Below, piece after piece: positions 1-7,631 of a stretch of DNA of 64,000 nt (position 1 is its first letter; each line of letters begins with the position of its first letter). The DNA lies in assembly GCF_001708185.1 (NCBI RefSeq), contig NZ_MDDN01000002.1:434001-498000 (forward strand), read 5' to 3'. Both the position numbers and the translations under genes were made by a program. Below the pieces are notes generated by a model. The model was not told the DNA's origin and did not search any database. It was given only the letters and a program-made list of their open reading frames with translations. This DNA is from Lysinibacillus xylanilyticus. Its GTDB lineage: Bacteria; Bacillota; Bacilli; Bacillales_A; Planococcaceae.

Positions 1-121
1 CAATCATAAAATTTTCAAATGAGTCGTATTTTAAAATATCGATGCCGTAGTTATTCCTAATTTCTTCAAACATTGATGTAAATGATGCTAAAGAACGTGG
101 TTTTTGTTGTGTTTCATTCAT
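1..121 (-). CDS. Partial hypothetical prophage protein, 5' end only
   Basis: The first 40 codons are visible, starting at the ATG at 121-119 behind a strong AGGAGG five bases upstream; the rest lies left of the window. The peptide begins MNETQQKPRSLASF and continues with SMFEEIRNNYGIDILKYDSF. I do not recognise a family, and it does not look like the start of a tape-measure protein. It has its own promoter, enclosed by two operator-like palindromes (139-217), so it appears to be regulated separately from the tail operon to its right. Confidence 0.6.
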   Translation of the reverse strand, partial: MNETQQKPRSLASFTSMFEEIRNNYGIDILKYDSFENFMI

Positions 122-134
122 ATGCTCCTCCTGA

Positions 135-220
135 TTGGGAGTAACATCCACTTCAAATTGAAGCTATTATATGCTACAATTTATCTTGACAATAAGATTT
201 TTGAGTGGATGTTACTCAAA
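135..220 (-). promoter_or_regulatory. Promoter between two operator-like palindromes
   Basis: Reading leftward, a TATAAT box (166-171) lies 15 bases from a TTGTCA-like -35 (187-192). A perfect 14-bp inverted repeat flanks it: GAGTAACATCCACT at 139-152 and its complement at 204-217. The right arm is itself a dyad, TTGAGT-N7-ACTCAA, and the left arm is a weaker copy. This looks like two binding sites for one dimeric regulator around the promoter of the gene starting at 121. The regulator is unknown; the XRE proteins at 888-1786 are the nearest candidates. Confidence 0.55.
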
Positions 221-225
221 TTCGT

Positions 226-263
226 ATCATGTTTTAAGTTGCCGCTTAAAGCATGATTTTTTT
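226..263 (+). terminator. Strong hairpin with T-run, rightward
   Basis: A 13-bp stem (226-238 with 245-257, one G-T wobble) closes a six-base loop and is followed by seven T on the + strand. On the minus strand the stem is not followed by a T-run. It would stop rightward transcription coming from the 121-217 regulatory region before it runs antisense into the antirepressor gene. Confidence 0.5.
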
Positions 264-279
264 ATTTTCGGTTACTTGT

Positions 280-888
280 TTATTGTACATACTTTTCATA
301 CACTTTCTTGCTGATTGATAAATCGAGTCGGAATTTTTCTTTTGCTATCATTAGGTCAACTGTATCGGCTAAAATTGGCTCTCGTTCAATCAACATCTCA
401 GGTGTCATCTGACTTTTCTTTAGGGATTTCATATGTCCATGTCGACTAGAGACTGCTTTGTTAGCAATTGTATTAGCTTTTATAAAGTTCACCTTTGTTG
501 GTTCAAGTAATGATTGATGTAATTTAGCCATCGTTTCCTTTTGATGCTCTTTATCTAGCATCCTAAAGATTTGAAAACCTTCTAATCCACTAGATTGACG
601 AAGTGTTTTAACTACTTCAAATAGCCAATCTTCGAATGCTTCTGCCTCAGGTCTTTGCGAACGAGTTATTGCTTTATAAATCCCTTGTTCAGATATTGCT
701 GTATACTTCCGATTCATACCCGCCAATTTGGCGGATGTAAGATATTTACTTTTTAAATGCTTTGTCATAGCGTTTGTTTCACTATAACCAAGTGCATCTG
801 CAATATCTTTAGCAATCCCCCACCATTCACCTTCGATTTCCACAAAGCGAATTTCGTAATCTAACCATGTTTCCATTTTGATATTCAT
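280..888 (-). CDS. Bro-N domain phage antirepressor
   Basis: About 202 residues. The N-terminal 100 residues carry Bro-N hallmarks: a WWGIAKDIADALGY stretch, a basic middle, an EQGIYKAI motif and a later FEDWLFEVVKTLR segment. Bro-N proteins bind DNA or repressors and commonly act as phage antirepressors. The remainder is helical and unassigned. I prefer the second of two adjacent ATGs (888) because it sits seven bases from GGAGG; its start overlaps the stop of the small XRE gene upstream, so the two are translationally coupled. The pair faces another XRE gene, giving the layout of a lysogeny switch inside the tail-gene region. Confidence 0.75.
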   Translation of the reverse strand: MNIKMETWLDYEIRFVEIEGEWWGIAKDIADALGYSETNAMTKHLKSKYLTSAKLAGMNRKYTAISEQGIYKAITRSQRPEAEAFEDWLFEVVKTLRQSSGLEGFQIFRMLDKEHQKETMAKLHQSLLEPTKVNFIKANTIANKAVSSRHGHMKSLKKSQMTPEMLIEREPILADTVDLMIAKEKFRLDLSISKKVYEKYVQ

Positions 889-1094
889 CATATTGCCTCC
901 TTTTTAATCTCAAATAAATCGCCGACTTCACAATCTAAAAATTCGCACAATATTTCCAATGTTTGAAACTGAATACCTTTCCCTCTCTTATAAAATAAAG
1001 AGTTTAAAGTAGTTCTTGATATTCCTGTTGCTTTAGATACATCGGTAATAGTTAGCTCTTTTTCAGCTAAAATTACACGAAAATTATTTCGCAC
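888..1094 (-). CDS. Small XRE/Cro-type regulator
   Basis: A 68-residue protein that is almost only a helix-turn-helix: an ITDVSKATGISRTTLNSL recognition segment followed by FQTLEILCEFLDCEVGDLF, typical of the short Cro/CI (YozG-like) group. It is closely related to the N-terminal 65 residues of the divergent protein starting at 1259 (both contain TGISRTTL and KGIQF), so the two probably arose by duplication and may read overlapping sites. Its stop overlaps the start of the Bro-N gene, which places it as the Cro-like member of this module. Confidence 0.8.
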   Translation of the reverse strand: MRNNFRVILAEKELTITDVSKATGISRTTLNSLFYKRGKGIQFQTLEILCEFLDCEVGDLFEIKKEAI

Positions 1095-1258
1095 AAAATC
1101 ACCCCCATTTTGCCTTCTTTATCTACATATTGTCCAATAAGCTGAACAATATGATAAATTTAATATAATCTACCATTGTTTAACTGTCAACATCAAAAGC
1201 TAAAAAAACTTTTAAATTTGTTCAGACTACAATACAATAGTCAATAAGAGGTGATAAA
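1095..1258. promoter_or_regulatory. Divergent control region between two XRE genes
   Basis: Back-to-back start sites leave 164 bases. An 8-bp inverted repeat, CTGAACAA at 1142-1149 and TTGTTCAG at 1218-1225, is placed like paired operators. Two overlapping TACAAT boxes (1228-1238) are candidate rightward -10 elements. A TAAGAGGTG ribosome site precedes the + strand ATG. The regulators binding here are inferred to be the flanking XRE proteins. Confidence 0.45.
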
Positions 1259-1786
1259 ATGATTAAATGCAATCTAGCTGTTTTATTAGCAGAGAGAAAT
1301 ATAAAAATTAGCGAATTATCAAAACGAACAGGAATATCCCGCACTACGTTAACGGCACTAAATCAAAACCAAAGTAAAGGTATTCAATTTGATACTTTTG
1401 ATACTCTTTGTAATTTTCTTAAAATCAAACCTAACGATCTTTTCATTCAAGAACCACTTGAATATGATTTTGAAGTAATCGAAATTCAACCCAGTAATGC
1501 TCCAAATATTTGTGACTATTATCTGGTCGTCTCAGCTGAGATACAACATAAGAATGAGTTATTAGATATGAATTTTGTATGCAAAGTTAAATTATGGGAA
1601 GAATATAATGAAATAACTCAAATTTTTATCAGTCCTAGTTATCATGATAAAATTCAAGATTTATTAAACTCGATCCCTGTCACATTTAAAGTTAGTATTG
1701 AACAAGAATTATTAGATGCAATAAAAGCGGCATTGGTAGTTGAACTTAATTTTAATGAAAACGTAGAAGTTGTTTTAAACCAATAA
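1259..1786 (+). CDS. XRE-family regulator with unknown C-terminal domain
   Basis: 175 residues. Residues 1-65 form a Cro/CI helix-turn-helix (KISELSKRTGISRTTLTAL, then a TLCNFLKIKPNDLF tail) paralogous to the small protein encoded leftward at 888-1094. The C-terminal half has alternating hydrophobic residues (DYYLVVSAEIQHKNELLD) suggesting a beta-rich ligand or dimer domain, but I recognise no family. A good ribosome site, AGAGGTG, precedes the ATG. It is the only rightward gene in the tail region and behaves like the repressor of a small switch. An independent accessory regulator is the alternative. Confidence 0.75.
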   Translation: MIKCNLAVLLAERNIKISELSKRTGISRTTLTALNQNQSKGIQFDTFDTLCNFLKIKPNDLFIQEPLEYDFEVIEIQPSNAPNICDYYLVVSAEIQHKNELLDMNFVCKVKLWEEYNEITQIFISPSYHDKIQDLLNSIPVTFKVSIEQELLDAIKAALVVELNFNENVEVVLNQ

Positions 1787-1935
1787 TATTCAATATAATT
1801 ATCGATAACTATCTAATTAAAATCACAACCATTATTTTTCTAAAATTTTTTTATTCACTTCAAACAATTTTTTGTTGCGACTATACAATCCTTTGTTAAC
1901 TGCTTCCTATATGGAGGCGGTTTTTAACAACAAAA

Positions 1936-1995
1936 AAACACTCCAAAGACACTGATTATTAACTAATGAATAATCAGTAAGCCGTTGGAGTGTTT
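1936..1995 (-). terminator. Two-tier intrinsic terminator, leftward
   Basis: An 11-bp stem (1936-1946 with 1985-1995) encloses a second perfect 10-bp stem (1951-1960 with 1969-1978). Reading leftward the outer stem runs into seven T. It lies between the tail-chaperone gene and the convergent XRE gene and should stop leftward transcripts. About 400 bases here (1787-2191) hold only this and the next terminator. Confidence 0.75.
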
Positions 1996-2081
1996 CCAAA
2001 TCAAGATATGTATTTACATACATAATACATGATGGCAAACTAATTATCAATAATTTTGTTAAATCTTATTTTAATAACAAA

Positions 2082-2124
2082 AAGCACCACAAAACCCCGA
2101 TAAATCGGTAGTCTTGTGGTGCTT
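2082..2124 (-). terminator. Intrinsic terminator after the tail chaperone
   Basis: A perfect 11-bp stem (AAGCACCACAA at 2082-2092 with its complement at 2114-2124) contains a small inner CCGA/TCGG stem and leads, leftward, into a T-rich tail. It lies 68 bases past the end of the frameshifted chaperone product. It is the first place the late transcript would stop unless antiterminated. Confidence 0.75.
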
Positions 2125-2191
2125 CCACATATCTGCAAATTAAGTTACTTCAAAGATACGCGAAAACTAAAGAGAATGCAATATAAAGTTT

Positions 2192-2401
2192 TTATCTTTT
2201 TCTCTTCCCTTTACCTTTCCTGCCTTTTTTAGCTTCTTTTTCCGCCTCTTCGTCAGCATCACGCTTTATTTGTACTGCGGCTATAACAAATGCTTTTTCA
2301 AACCTTGGTAGAGCATCATATTCAGACGGCCACTTGTGCAGTTTATGCAGACAATAGTAAGCAATATTTGCATCATAGTCGCCGTCTTCAATTAGTTTTT
2401 T
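2192..2401 (-). CDS. Tail assembly chaperone -1 frameshift extension (GT part)
   Basis: The upstream chaperone frame ends GCA AAA AAC TAA. The heptamer A AAA AAC (2401-2395) is a canonical -1 slippery site immediately before that stop. Slipping back one base opens a 67-codon frame (LIEDGDYDANIAYYCLHKLH onward) ending in a very basic KGKGKRKR tail at 2192. There is no separate start codon or ribosome site. Phage tail chaperones of the lambda G/GT type are made exactly this way, just before the tape-measure gene, so the extended product is predicted to be the GT-like protein that recruits the tape measure. Frameshifting efficiency cannot be read from sequence. Confidence 0.8.
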   Translation of the reverse strand, partial: KKLIEDGDYDANIAYYCLHKLHKWPSEYDALPRFEKAFVIAAVQIKRDADEEAEKEAKKGRKGKGKRKR

Positions 2402-2823
2402 GCTTCTTCTACTAATTCACCCATGCCAACATCAAAGCCGTTGATTTTTTGTACAGTTGCTAAGTATTCGTCATACTCACCTGGTAACAACATTTTTTTC
2501 AATAGCTCTTTAGCACCCATTACTCCGTATGATTTCTGTAGTTCCACATCATGTAAATTAGGAAATACAGTACATTTAGCTGCTAAATCAGCTAAGTATG
2601 CTGTGTAGTTTGTTTCTGGCACCATAACACCTTTTTTACCTGGCACAGGCATGCGCTTTGTGTTGTCTTTTCGAAGTAGATCATCTTCTTCGGACGTGAT
2701 TGCAGCAACTTCCCATTCCATTGGCTTTTTAGTTTCGGGATTAATAAATCGTTTCGATACGACTACTTTCTCGTTTTCTGGTTTCAATGCGTTTTGCGCT
2801 AAAAATGCAGTTAAATTTGACAT
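2392..2823 (-). CDS. xkdN: Phage tail assembly chaperone (XkdN-like)
   Basis: 143 residues starting at MSNLTAFLAQNALKPENEK, typical of the XkdN family of PBSX-like myophages. I place the start at 2823 because AAGGTGATATAC precedes it; a longer frame to 2868 has no better site. It follows the tail-tube gene, the normal order in this phage group. The final codons AAA AAC TAA form a slippery site, so a fraction of ribosomes should make a longer product (see the extension to 2192). It is thought to coat the tape-measure protein during tail assembly. Confidence 0.85.
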   Translation of the reverse strand: MSNLTAFLAQNALKPENEKVVVSKRFINPETKKPMEWEVAAITSEEDDLLRKDNTKRMPVPGKKGVMVPETNYTAYLADLAAKCTVFPNLHDVELQKSYGVMGAKELLKKMLLPGEYDEYLATVQKINGFDVGMGELVEEAKN

Positions 2824-2884
2824 GTATATCACCTTATCCTTTTCATTATTAATTAAAAAAGAGCCCACATCGTGAGCTCAAGTC

Positions 2885-3400
2885 TTATAACATTTCTTTT
2901 AGTGTTGTAAATTCTTCTGGCATATCCCAATCCTCAAACGTAAAGTCGATTTCGTCTTCTAGGTATTCTGCGTCTGCGTCAAGTGCAGCAATAGTGCCAC
3001 CATCCATATTGCAATCGATTAAGATAGTTGTTTGACGACCAACTGTTGATGAGCCATCCTCGTTAGTCACCTGAATATCAAAGTAAACATCCTCGCCAGT
3101 ATCTTTGTATCGTTTTAATAGTTTTCGGAATATCGATGTATTGAAGTAGAATGTTGCATTACCTGAATACTCAGCACCAGTTGCTTTATTACCTTTACTA
3201 ATACGTCCCATAATCGGCACTTGTGTTTTCGTTTTTTCCATTTTTGCTTCTAAATTAATTAACTGAGCAAATAAGTAACGATTGCCTTCAATCGTCACAT
3301 ACGCTCGTCCTTGTGCACCATGAATGGCATCACGAGCATGCATGGTAGTGTTTGCGAAATACTGAAGATCCAACGGAATTAACAATTTGTTTGGTTTCAA
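2885..3400 (-). CDS. xkdM: Myophage tail tube protein (XkdM-like)
   Basis: 171 residues. After a 19-residue lead, the MHARDAIHGAQGRAYVTIEG segment matches the XkdM/YqbM tail-core family, with the pattern GxVxxDG near the N-terminus and a CNMDGGTIAALDAD acidic C-terminal section. It polymerises into the inner tube within the contractile sheath. The start is a TTG at 3398-3400 preceded by GGGAGGGAATCAAG. An ATG at codon 20 is an alternative. It is 14 bases from the sheath gene upstream and 61 from the chaperone start downstream. Confidence 0.85.
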   Translation of the reverse strand: MKPNKLLIPLDLQYFANTTMHARDAIHGAQGRAYVTIEGNRYLFAQLINLEAKMEKTKTQVPIMGRISKGNKATGAEYSGNATFYFNTSIFRKLLKRYKDTGEDVYFDIQVTNEDGSSTVGRQTTILIDCNMDGGTIAALDADAEYLEDEIDFTFEDWDMPEEFTTLKEML

Positions 3401-3414
3401 CTTGATTCCCTCCC

Positions 3415-4737
3415 TTACGCTACTGTTGTTGTGATATAAAGTTGAGACATCGCCACAGTAGGATTCACAACTTCGTTTACTACAACAGCTTTCTTAGAAT
3501 TACCTTGCTCTACAGTTAACTCATCTTTGTTGTAATTTTGGAGTGCTCTAATTCGTTGCATTTCCATTCGGTGAGCACCAATATCATTCCATAATGAAAT
3601 ACGGCCATCTTGGTCATTTGGTACTTGACCAAGGTATCGAGTATTGAATAGATGAGCTGTATCGATTGCAATTTGATCAAGAACACGAATAACTTGGTTC
3701 ATGCTAAAATCTTCGTTTTTATCTACTGTGAATGATGTAAATGTGTTTACATCTTCAAGGACACGAATCTCGTCACCTACACGATGGAATACATACTTAC
3801 CACCATTTAAAAGTGTTGTAAGTTGAGCCTGTGTCTTTGTTTCAGAAAGATCTAGTGTGAATTCTCCGTTGTATTTTTTGTTTGTATTCGATTTATTTAC
3901 AGCAACGCCAGCCTGTGCGCCAGTTGTCCAGTACACTCCATCGAATACTTCTTCATCAGTGCCGATAGCATCGTTTTGCACATCGATAATACCCTCGTGG
4001 TCTGTAGTGCCGAGTTTATGACCTACTAGTTGGAATTTTGCTCCTACTTGATCACGTAAACGTTTCGTATATTCTACATATAAAGATTTGATTAGATTGT
4101 CTTTTGATAAACAACCCAGTGTATTGAAGCCGTAAGCTTCTAATGCATCTAACGCCTCTTGGTGTGCTCCACCTGAAATAGTAGAACCATTTGAACCACC
4201 GGTTAATGGTGTACCAGCTGTTAATGTTAGTGTTGCATCTGACTTAAATATAACAAAGTCATTAGCTTTTAAATCAGCAACAGTCTCTACAGCTATCTGT
4301 TCGTCTACTAGTACATTAGCTAATAGAGTTTGAACATCAAACTTCGTTGGTTCATCCACGTTTGCTTGAATAACCATGGTGATGTCGTTGCCTCGAACAC
4401 CTTTGTACTTTGCTGTTGCGTAGTCATTTTTAGCAGCTACCGCATTCACTGCAAGCTTGTAGAAAAATACTGTGATAGCATTTTTGAATACATCGCGGAT
4501 GCCTTTTAATTTTGGATCAGTGTAATCATATCCAAAGATTTTTCGAGAATCTTTTTGTAAATCCTCTTGTGTTACTGCGAATACATCGCCGTCCACGCCC
4601 CAATCTAGAGGTATCGGTAGACCGACATAACCACGATCACTTAGATTTACAAAAGCACGAGCTTTACTAATAAAGTTGTGATAAGTACCAGGTAGTACTT
4701 TGTTTTGTGTTAAAAATGGACCTCCACCTAATGCCAA
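3415..4737 (-). CDS. xkdK: Contractile tail sheath protein (XkdK-like)
   Basis: 440 residues. The N-terminus (MALGGGPFLTQNKVLPGTY) with an ARAFVNLSDRGYVGLPI stretch, and the C-terminal segment on tail sheath length and NDQDGRISLWNDI, match the Gram-positive phage sheath family typified by PBSX XkdK. It forms the contractile outer layer of a myovirus tail and so fixes the prophage type. It is followed at once by the tube gene and preceded by a 66-residue gene of unknown role. Confidence 0.9.
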   Translation of the reverse strand: MALGGGPFLTQNKVLPGTYHNFISKARAFVNLSDRGYVGLPIPLDWGVDGDVFAVTQEDLQKDSRKIFGYDYTDPKLKGIRDVFKNAITVFFYKLAVNAVAAKNDYATAKYKGVRGNDITMVIQANVDEPTKFDVQTLLANVLVDEQIAVETVADLKANDFVIFKSDATLTLTAGTPLTGGSNGSTISGGAHQEALDALEAYGFNTLGCLSKDNLIKSLYVEYTKRLRDQVGAKFQLVGHKLGTTDHEGIIDVQNDAIGTDEEVFDGVYWTTGAQAGVAVNKSNTNKKYNGEFTLDLSETKTQAQLTTLLNGGKYVFHRVGDEIRVLEDVNTFTSFTVDKNEDFSMNQVIRVLDQIAIDTAHLFNTRYLGQVPNDQDGRISLWNDIGAHRMEMQRIRALQNYNKDELTVEQGNSKKAVVVNEVVNPTVAMSQLYITTTVA

Positions 4738-4738
4738 G

Positions 4739-4939
4739 TTATTTACCTCCCTTATCGAATTTCTTTAATATCCCATCCACTTTGGCGAATGAGTACGGTT
4801 TACCATCTTCCAATAATGCATTTAGTGCATCACGACGAGCCATGTATTTGTTGCTTTTTACAATTTGTGTTTTTGTGAATTCAGGTGCTTTTTTTGTTTC
4901 GTCTTTATTTGACTCATTATTTGTATCCACCACATTCAC
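4739..4939 (-). CDS. Small hypothetical tail-region protein
   Basis: 66 residues, highly charged and lysine-rich (KSNKYMARRDALNALLEDG). It lies between the tail completion gene, whose stop it overlaps by four bases, and the sheath gene two bases away. PBSX and skin-like prophages often have a short lysine-rich gene at this position. I cannot assign a function. The spacing argues for a translated member of the tail operon. Confidence 0.65.
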   Translation of the reverse strand: MNVVDTNNESNKDETKKAPEFTKTQIVKSNKYMARRDALNALLEDGKPYSFAKVDGILKKFDKGGK

Positions 4940-5358
4940 CCTTTCGTTTTTGTGTGTTGTTCTAGTGAACCCATGAAAATCTCCTCTTCAACTTCTTGTA
5001 AGTAGAAATTAAAATGAATGAAATTATGACCAATACCGTCAACGACCTCGCTGTTTGCTCCAGTACCAAGCATTAGCGAGCCATTTAATAGTGTTATTTC
5101 TTTCAGTGCTTGTTGTACCTTCAAAGTCATGTTAGACGCCTCAGATAAGCCGTTTTTAGGGAAATATTGCACATTGAATAATGTTGTTACCTTCCATCGT
5201 TTGCCGATTTGTCTTATTTGCTCAAGGTTCAAAAATTGAATTAAAAAAGCAGGAGTCTTAAACCCCTGCGGTACTTCATCGATATACTTTTTGTAATCTG
5301 CTCCGAAAGCTTCGTGAAGCTTAACGGATATAGCATTTTGAATGTCATTAATCTCCAT
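4936..5358 (-). CDS. Tail terminator/completion protein (YqbJ-like)
   Basis: 140 residues with the pattern of the family that caps the tail tube in SPP1- and PBSX-type phages: an N-terminal helix (NDIQNAISVKLHEAFGADYK), a FLIQFLNLEQ strand and a C-terminal FIHFNFYLQEVEEEIFM strand pair. It overlaps the HK97-gp10-like gene upstream by 11 bases and the small gene downstream by four, as is usual for coupled morphogenesis genes. The assignment rests on position and fold pattern. Confidence 0.7.
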   Translation of the reverse strand: MEINDIQNAISVKLHEAFGADYKKYIDEVPQGFKTPAFLIQFLNLEQIRQIGKRWKVTTLFNVQYFPKNGLSEASNMTLKVQQALKEITLLNGSLMLGTGANSEVVDGIGHNFIHFNFYLQEVEEEIFMGSLEQHTKTKG

Positions 5359-5758
5359 CGAAAGCCTCCCTTAGCATTTTCATGAGTTTCTTTTCGAGAA
5401 TTGCAGGAGCCTGTTGTTCAACTTGGTCTGCACTTATTGTCATCATAAAGCGTCCATTCACCCATCCTTGATGATTAGATGTGCGATGCCCAAATTCCAC
5501 ATACTGAGCATACTCTGTGTTGTTTATAACCTCAATTTCATAGATGGCACCATTTTGTTTTACTTGCCCAATAGTCCATCCACGTCTTAACGTTCCATCT
5601 TTAACAGGTGTACGTCTAATCACCTTGCCTAATAATCTAGCTGCCAACTCTTTAGCTGCAGCCTCACAAAACTTTTCATGATCAGCGTTTGCTAACTTAG
5701 CTAACTTTCGCTCGAATGCTTTCAACTGTCGATAATCAACACGTCCTCCTCTGCCCAT
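5348..5758 (-). CDS. HK97 gp10-like head-tail joining protein
   Basis: 136 residues. The basic N-terminus, an RRTPVKDGTLRRGWTIG segment and an NTEYAQYVEFGHRTSNHQGW motif are hallmarks of the HK97 gp10/XkdI family, in which the invariant YAxxVEFGxR segment is diagnostic. These proteins act at the head-tail interface. Its last codon overlaps the start of the next gene, and its start overlaps the stop of the head-closure gene by one base. Confidence 0.85.
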   Translation of the reverse strand: MGRGGRVDYRQLKAFERKLAKLANADHEKFCEAAAKELAARLLGKVIRRTPVKDGTLRRGWTIGQVKQNGAIYEIEVINNTEYAQYVEFGHRTSNHQGWVNGRFMMTISADQVEQQAPAILEKKLMKMLREAFDGD

Positions 5759-6120
5759 TATGCATACCTCTCAAATGCTTCTAACATTATTTCTTGTTGA
5801 TCCATATAAACCGCTGGCTCACCACTACGAGCGTATTCAGTGGTTTTGCCATGCTGTGTCACAATGATTTTTGAGCCTGCCGGTATATCAAGTTCAGGTG
5901 CAATAAAAAGTTTAGTGGTCTGAGCAATCACCGCTGGACCACCTGTAGGAGTAGTTGATGTTTGCTTTTCAAACGATAACTTACACTTTTGGTCAGTGAA
6001 CAGCGGTACTTCTTTATGTCTAGTTACATGAGTAATCGGGTCTTCAACCTCTCGCCATACCTTAACGGTGCAAACGCCTTTATACAACGACTCTACAGCC
6101 TTTCTACGAGCACTTACCAT
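5758..6120 (-). CDS. Head closure/stopper protein (YqbH/XkdH-like)
   Basis: 120 residues, mostly beta-rich (LYKGVCTVKVWREVEDPITH, later IPAGSKIIVTQHGKT). Size, position between the gp6-like connector and the gp10-like gene, and the final MLEAFERYA agree with the XkdH/YqbH head-completion proteins. It is thought to close the connector after DNA packaging. It overlaps its upstream neighbour by seven bases. No catalytic motif is expected. Confidence 0.7.
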   Translation of the reverse strand: MVSARRKAVESLYKGVCTVKVWREVEDPITHVTRHKEVPLFTDQKCKLSFEKQTSTTPTGGPAVIAQTTKLFIAPELDIPAGSKIIVTQHGKTTEYARSGEPAVYMDQQEIMLEAFERYA

Positions 6121-6509
6121 AACATCACCCTGTAACGAACAAAATCCACTTCGTTATGCTGCAGATAAGAAATAAAAGCATTAAATTGAGCTTCTGGAGT
6201 ACTGTTCGCATCGGTAGCAAATATCACATTAGTGTCACCATCTTGTACTTGTTTAGCAATCAATTCAAAATCCAGTGTGTCTATAGACAAGGCCCCCATG
6301 GACTTTTTAGTATATAAAAATTCCCCAACGACCATATCCACTGCGATTTCGTGGAGTCCTTGAGGAATTTCAGATAAATTTGTTTGATTGTTGATATGGT
6401 TCGTTACTTTCATGATGCAAAAATTCAGCATAATTTCATCTTGGCTGCTCGGTTCGCCTGATATGCTAATACCAAGTGATTTCAACCGCTTCTTAACATC
6501 TTCTAGCAT
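6114..6509 (-). CDS. Head-tail connector protein (gp6/YqbG-like)
   Basis: 131 residues, helical (EDVKKRLKSLGISI, CIMKVTNHINNQTNLSEIP, VVGEFLYTKKSMG), with the arrangement of gp6-like connectors that form a ring beneath the portal. It is the first gene after the capsid gene. The closing segment FISYLQHNEVDFVRYRVMLW is characteristic of the YqbG group. The start has a usable ATAAAGGATGG ribosome site. Confidence 0.75.
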   Translation of the reverse strand: MLEDVKKRLKSLGISISGEPSSQDEIMLNFCIMKVTNHINNQTNLSEIPQGLHEIAVDMVVGEFLYTKKSMGALSIDTLDFELIAKQVQDGDTNVIFATDANSTPEAQFNAFISYLQHNEVDFVRYRVMLW

Positions 6510-6524
6510 GGTTTACACCATCCT

Positions 6525-7610
6525 TTATCCTTGAGAAATAACACGAGCAATAGGAATAGCCTTGTGATCAATTGTTTTACGAGCTGCACCATTACCATCG
6601 TTGTGTACTAATGACCAGTTTTGACCATCTGCTAATTCACCATTTGTTGGAGATAGTGTTGCCTGTGATTTCTTTTCATAAGAGATGCCGTATGGAGCAA
6701 GTACTTTACGTTGTCGACTATACAATGTATCTTGACCGCCATTTGTTTTTGGATCACGAGACATTTCATAAGGTACTTTTGCTCCAATATCTTCGAAATC
6801 AAATGCACCTTCACCAAGTACATAAGTTGTATATTTTGTATGTGCTGGATTGCCACCATCTTCTGGCACTTCTTCGAATGGCATTGAATCGTCAACTAAT
6901 ACAATACGACCATTCCAAGTACCAATAGATAGATCACGTTGAATACCATCAGCATCAGTGTATTGCAGATATTTAAATAAACGTAAGTTTTCTAGATTAG
7001 TAGCTACCGCTGAATGCATGATAACAATTGCGAATTTCGATTTGTTTTGACCGCATGCTTGTTGCATAGCGTTATTAAGTGTTGCTGGGCCAACTTTATT
7101 TAGTAGGTTCCCTTGGGAGTCTTCACCTGCTTTAGTGGTAACGTCATATGTGTGATTAGTTACAAAATCAAGGTTTTTAGCACCTGTCATTGCAAAAATA
7201 CCGCTTAAAATCGATAACAATACATCTTGGTCGATTTCTTCCCAATAAGTTGCTACTTGTTGAGCAACATTATCCATGAAGTCTACGCCACCTGTAATAT
7301 CTTCTGAGAAGTCTTTTTCAATCCAAGCTTTAGCACGACCATATACGACTACGCCACGTTCATACGTTTCGGTACTTGTTGCTGTGATGTCTGTTTGACC
7401 ATCGTAGTTAAGTGCAGCACCATCTAAATTACCAAACATAGGGATACGGCCATAAGCAGTAGTTGTCTGTGAACTGAATAAACCACGAATTTCAGAACTT
7501 GGTTTCAGTGCCTTTGATTTCAATAATTCATTTCGTTTTAAGTTTGGAATACGGTCCACATATTGACCAAATGCTTGCGGATTAAATGATTTAGCATCAA
7601 ATTTTGTCAT
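6525..7610 (-). CDS. Major capsid protein
   Basis: 361 residues. The middle contains a QTDITATSTETYERGVVVYG stretch and an AWIEKDFSEDITGGVDFMD segment, as in the SPP1 gp13/coat family with an HK97-like fold. A FAIVIMHSAVATNL helix-strand and a VLVDDSMPFEE motif follow. It stands directly after the GP20-type scaffold gene, the standard order, and before the connector. It forms the icosahedral shell. No cleaved prohead leader is evident. Confidence 0.85.
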   Translation of the reverse strand: MTKFDAKSFNPQAFGQYVDRIPNLKRNELLKSKALKPSSEIRGLFSSQTTTAYGRIPMFGNLDGAALNYDGQTDITATSTETYERGVVVYGRAKAWIEKDFSEDITGGVDFMDNVAQQVATYWEEIDQDVLLSILSGIFAMTGAKNLDFVTNHTYDVTTKAGEDSQGNLLNKVGPATLNNAMQQACGQNKSKFAIVIMHSAVATNLENLRLFKYLQYTDADGIQRDLSIGTWNGRIVLVDDSMPFEEVPEDGGNPAHTKYTTYVLGEGAFDFEDIGAKVPYEMSRDPKTNGGQDTLYSRQRKVLAPYGISYEKKSQATLSPTNGELADGQNWSLVHNDGNGAARKTIDHKAIPIARVISQG

Positions 7611-7631
7611 TTGTTTTTACCATCCTTTTAA

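Noticed and set aside
1-2191. Tape-measure gene after the chaperone
   Set aside because: No long helical frame exists in this stretch; the partial gene at the left edge does not look like one.
2423-2875. Rightward frames opposite the tail chaperone
   Set aside because: Antisense shadows without ribosome sites or family features.
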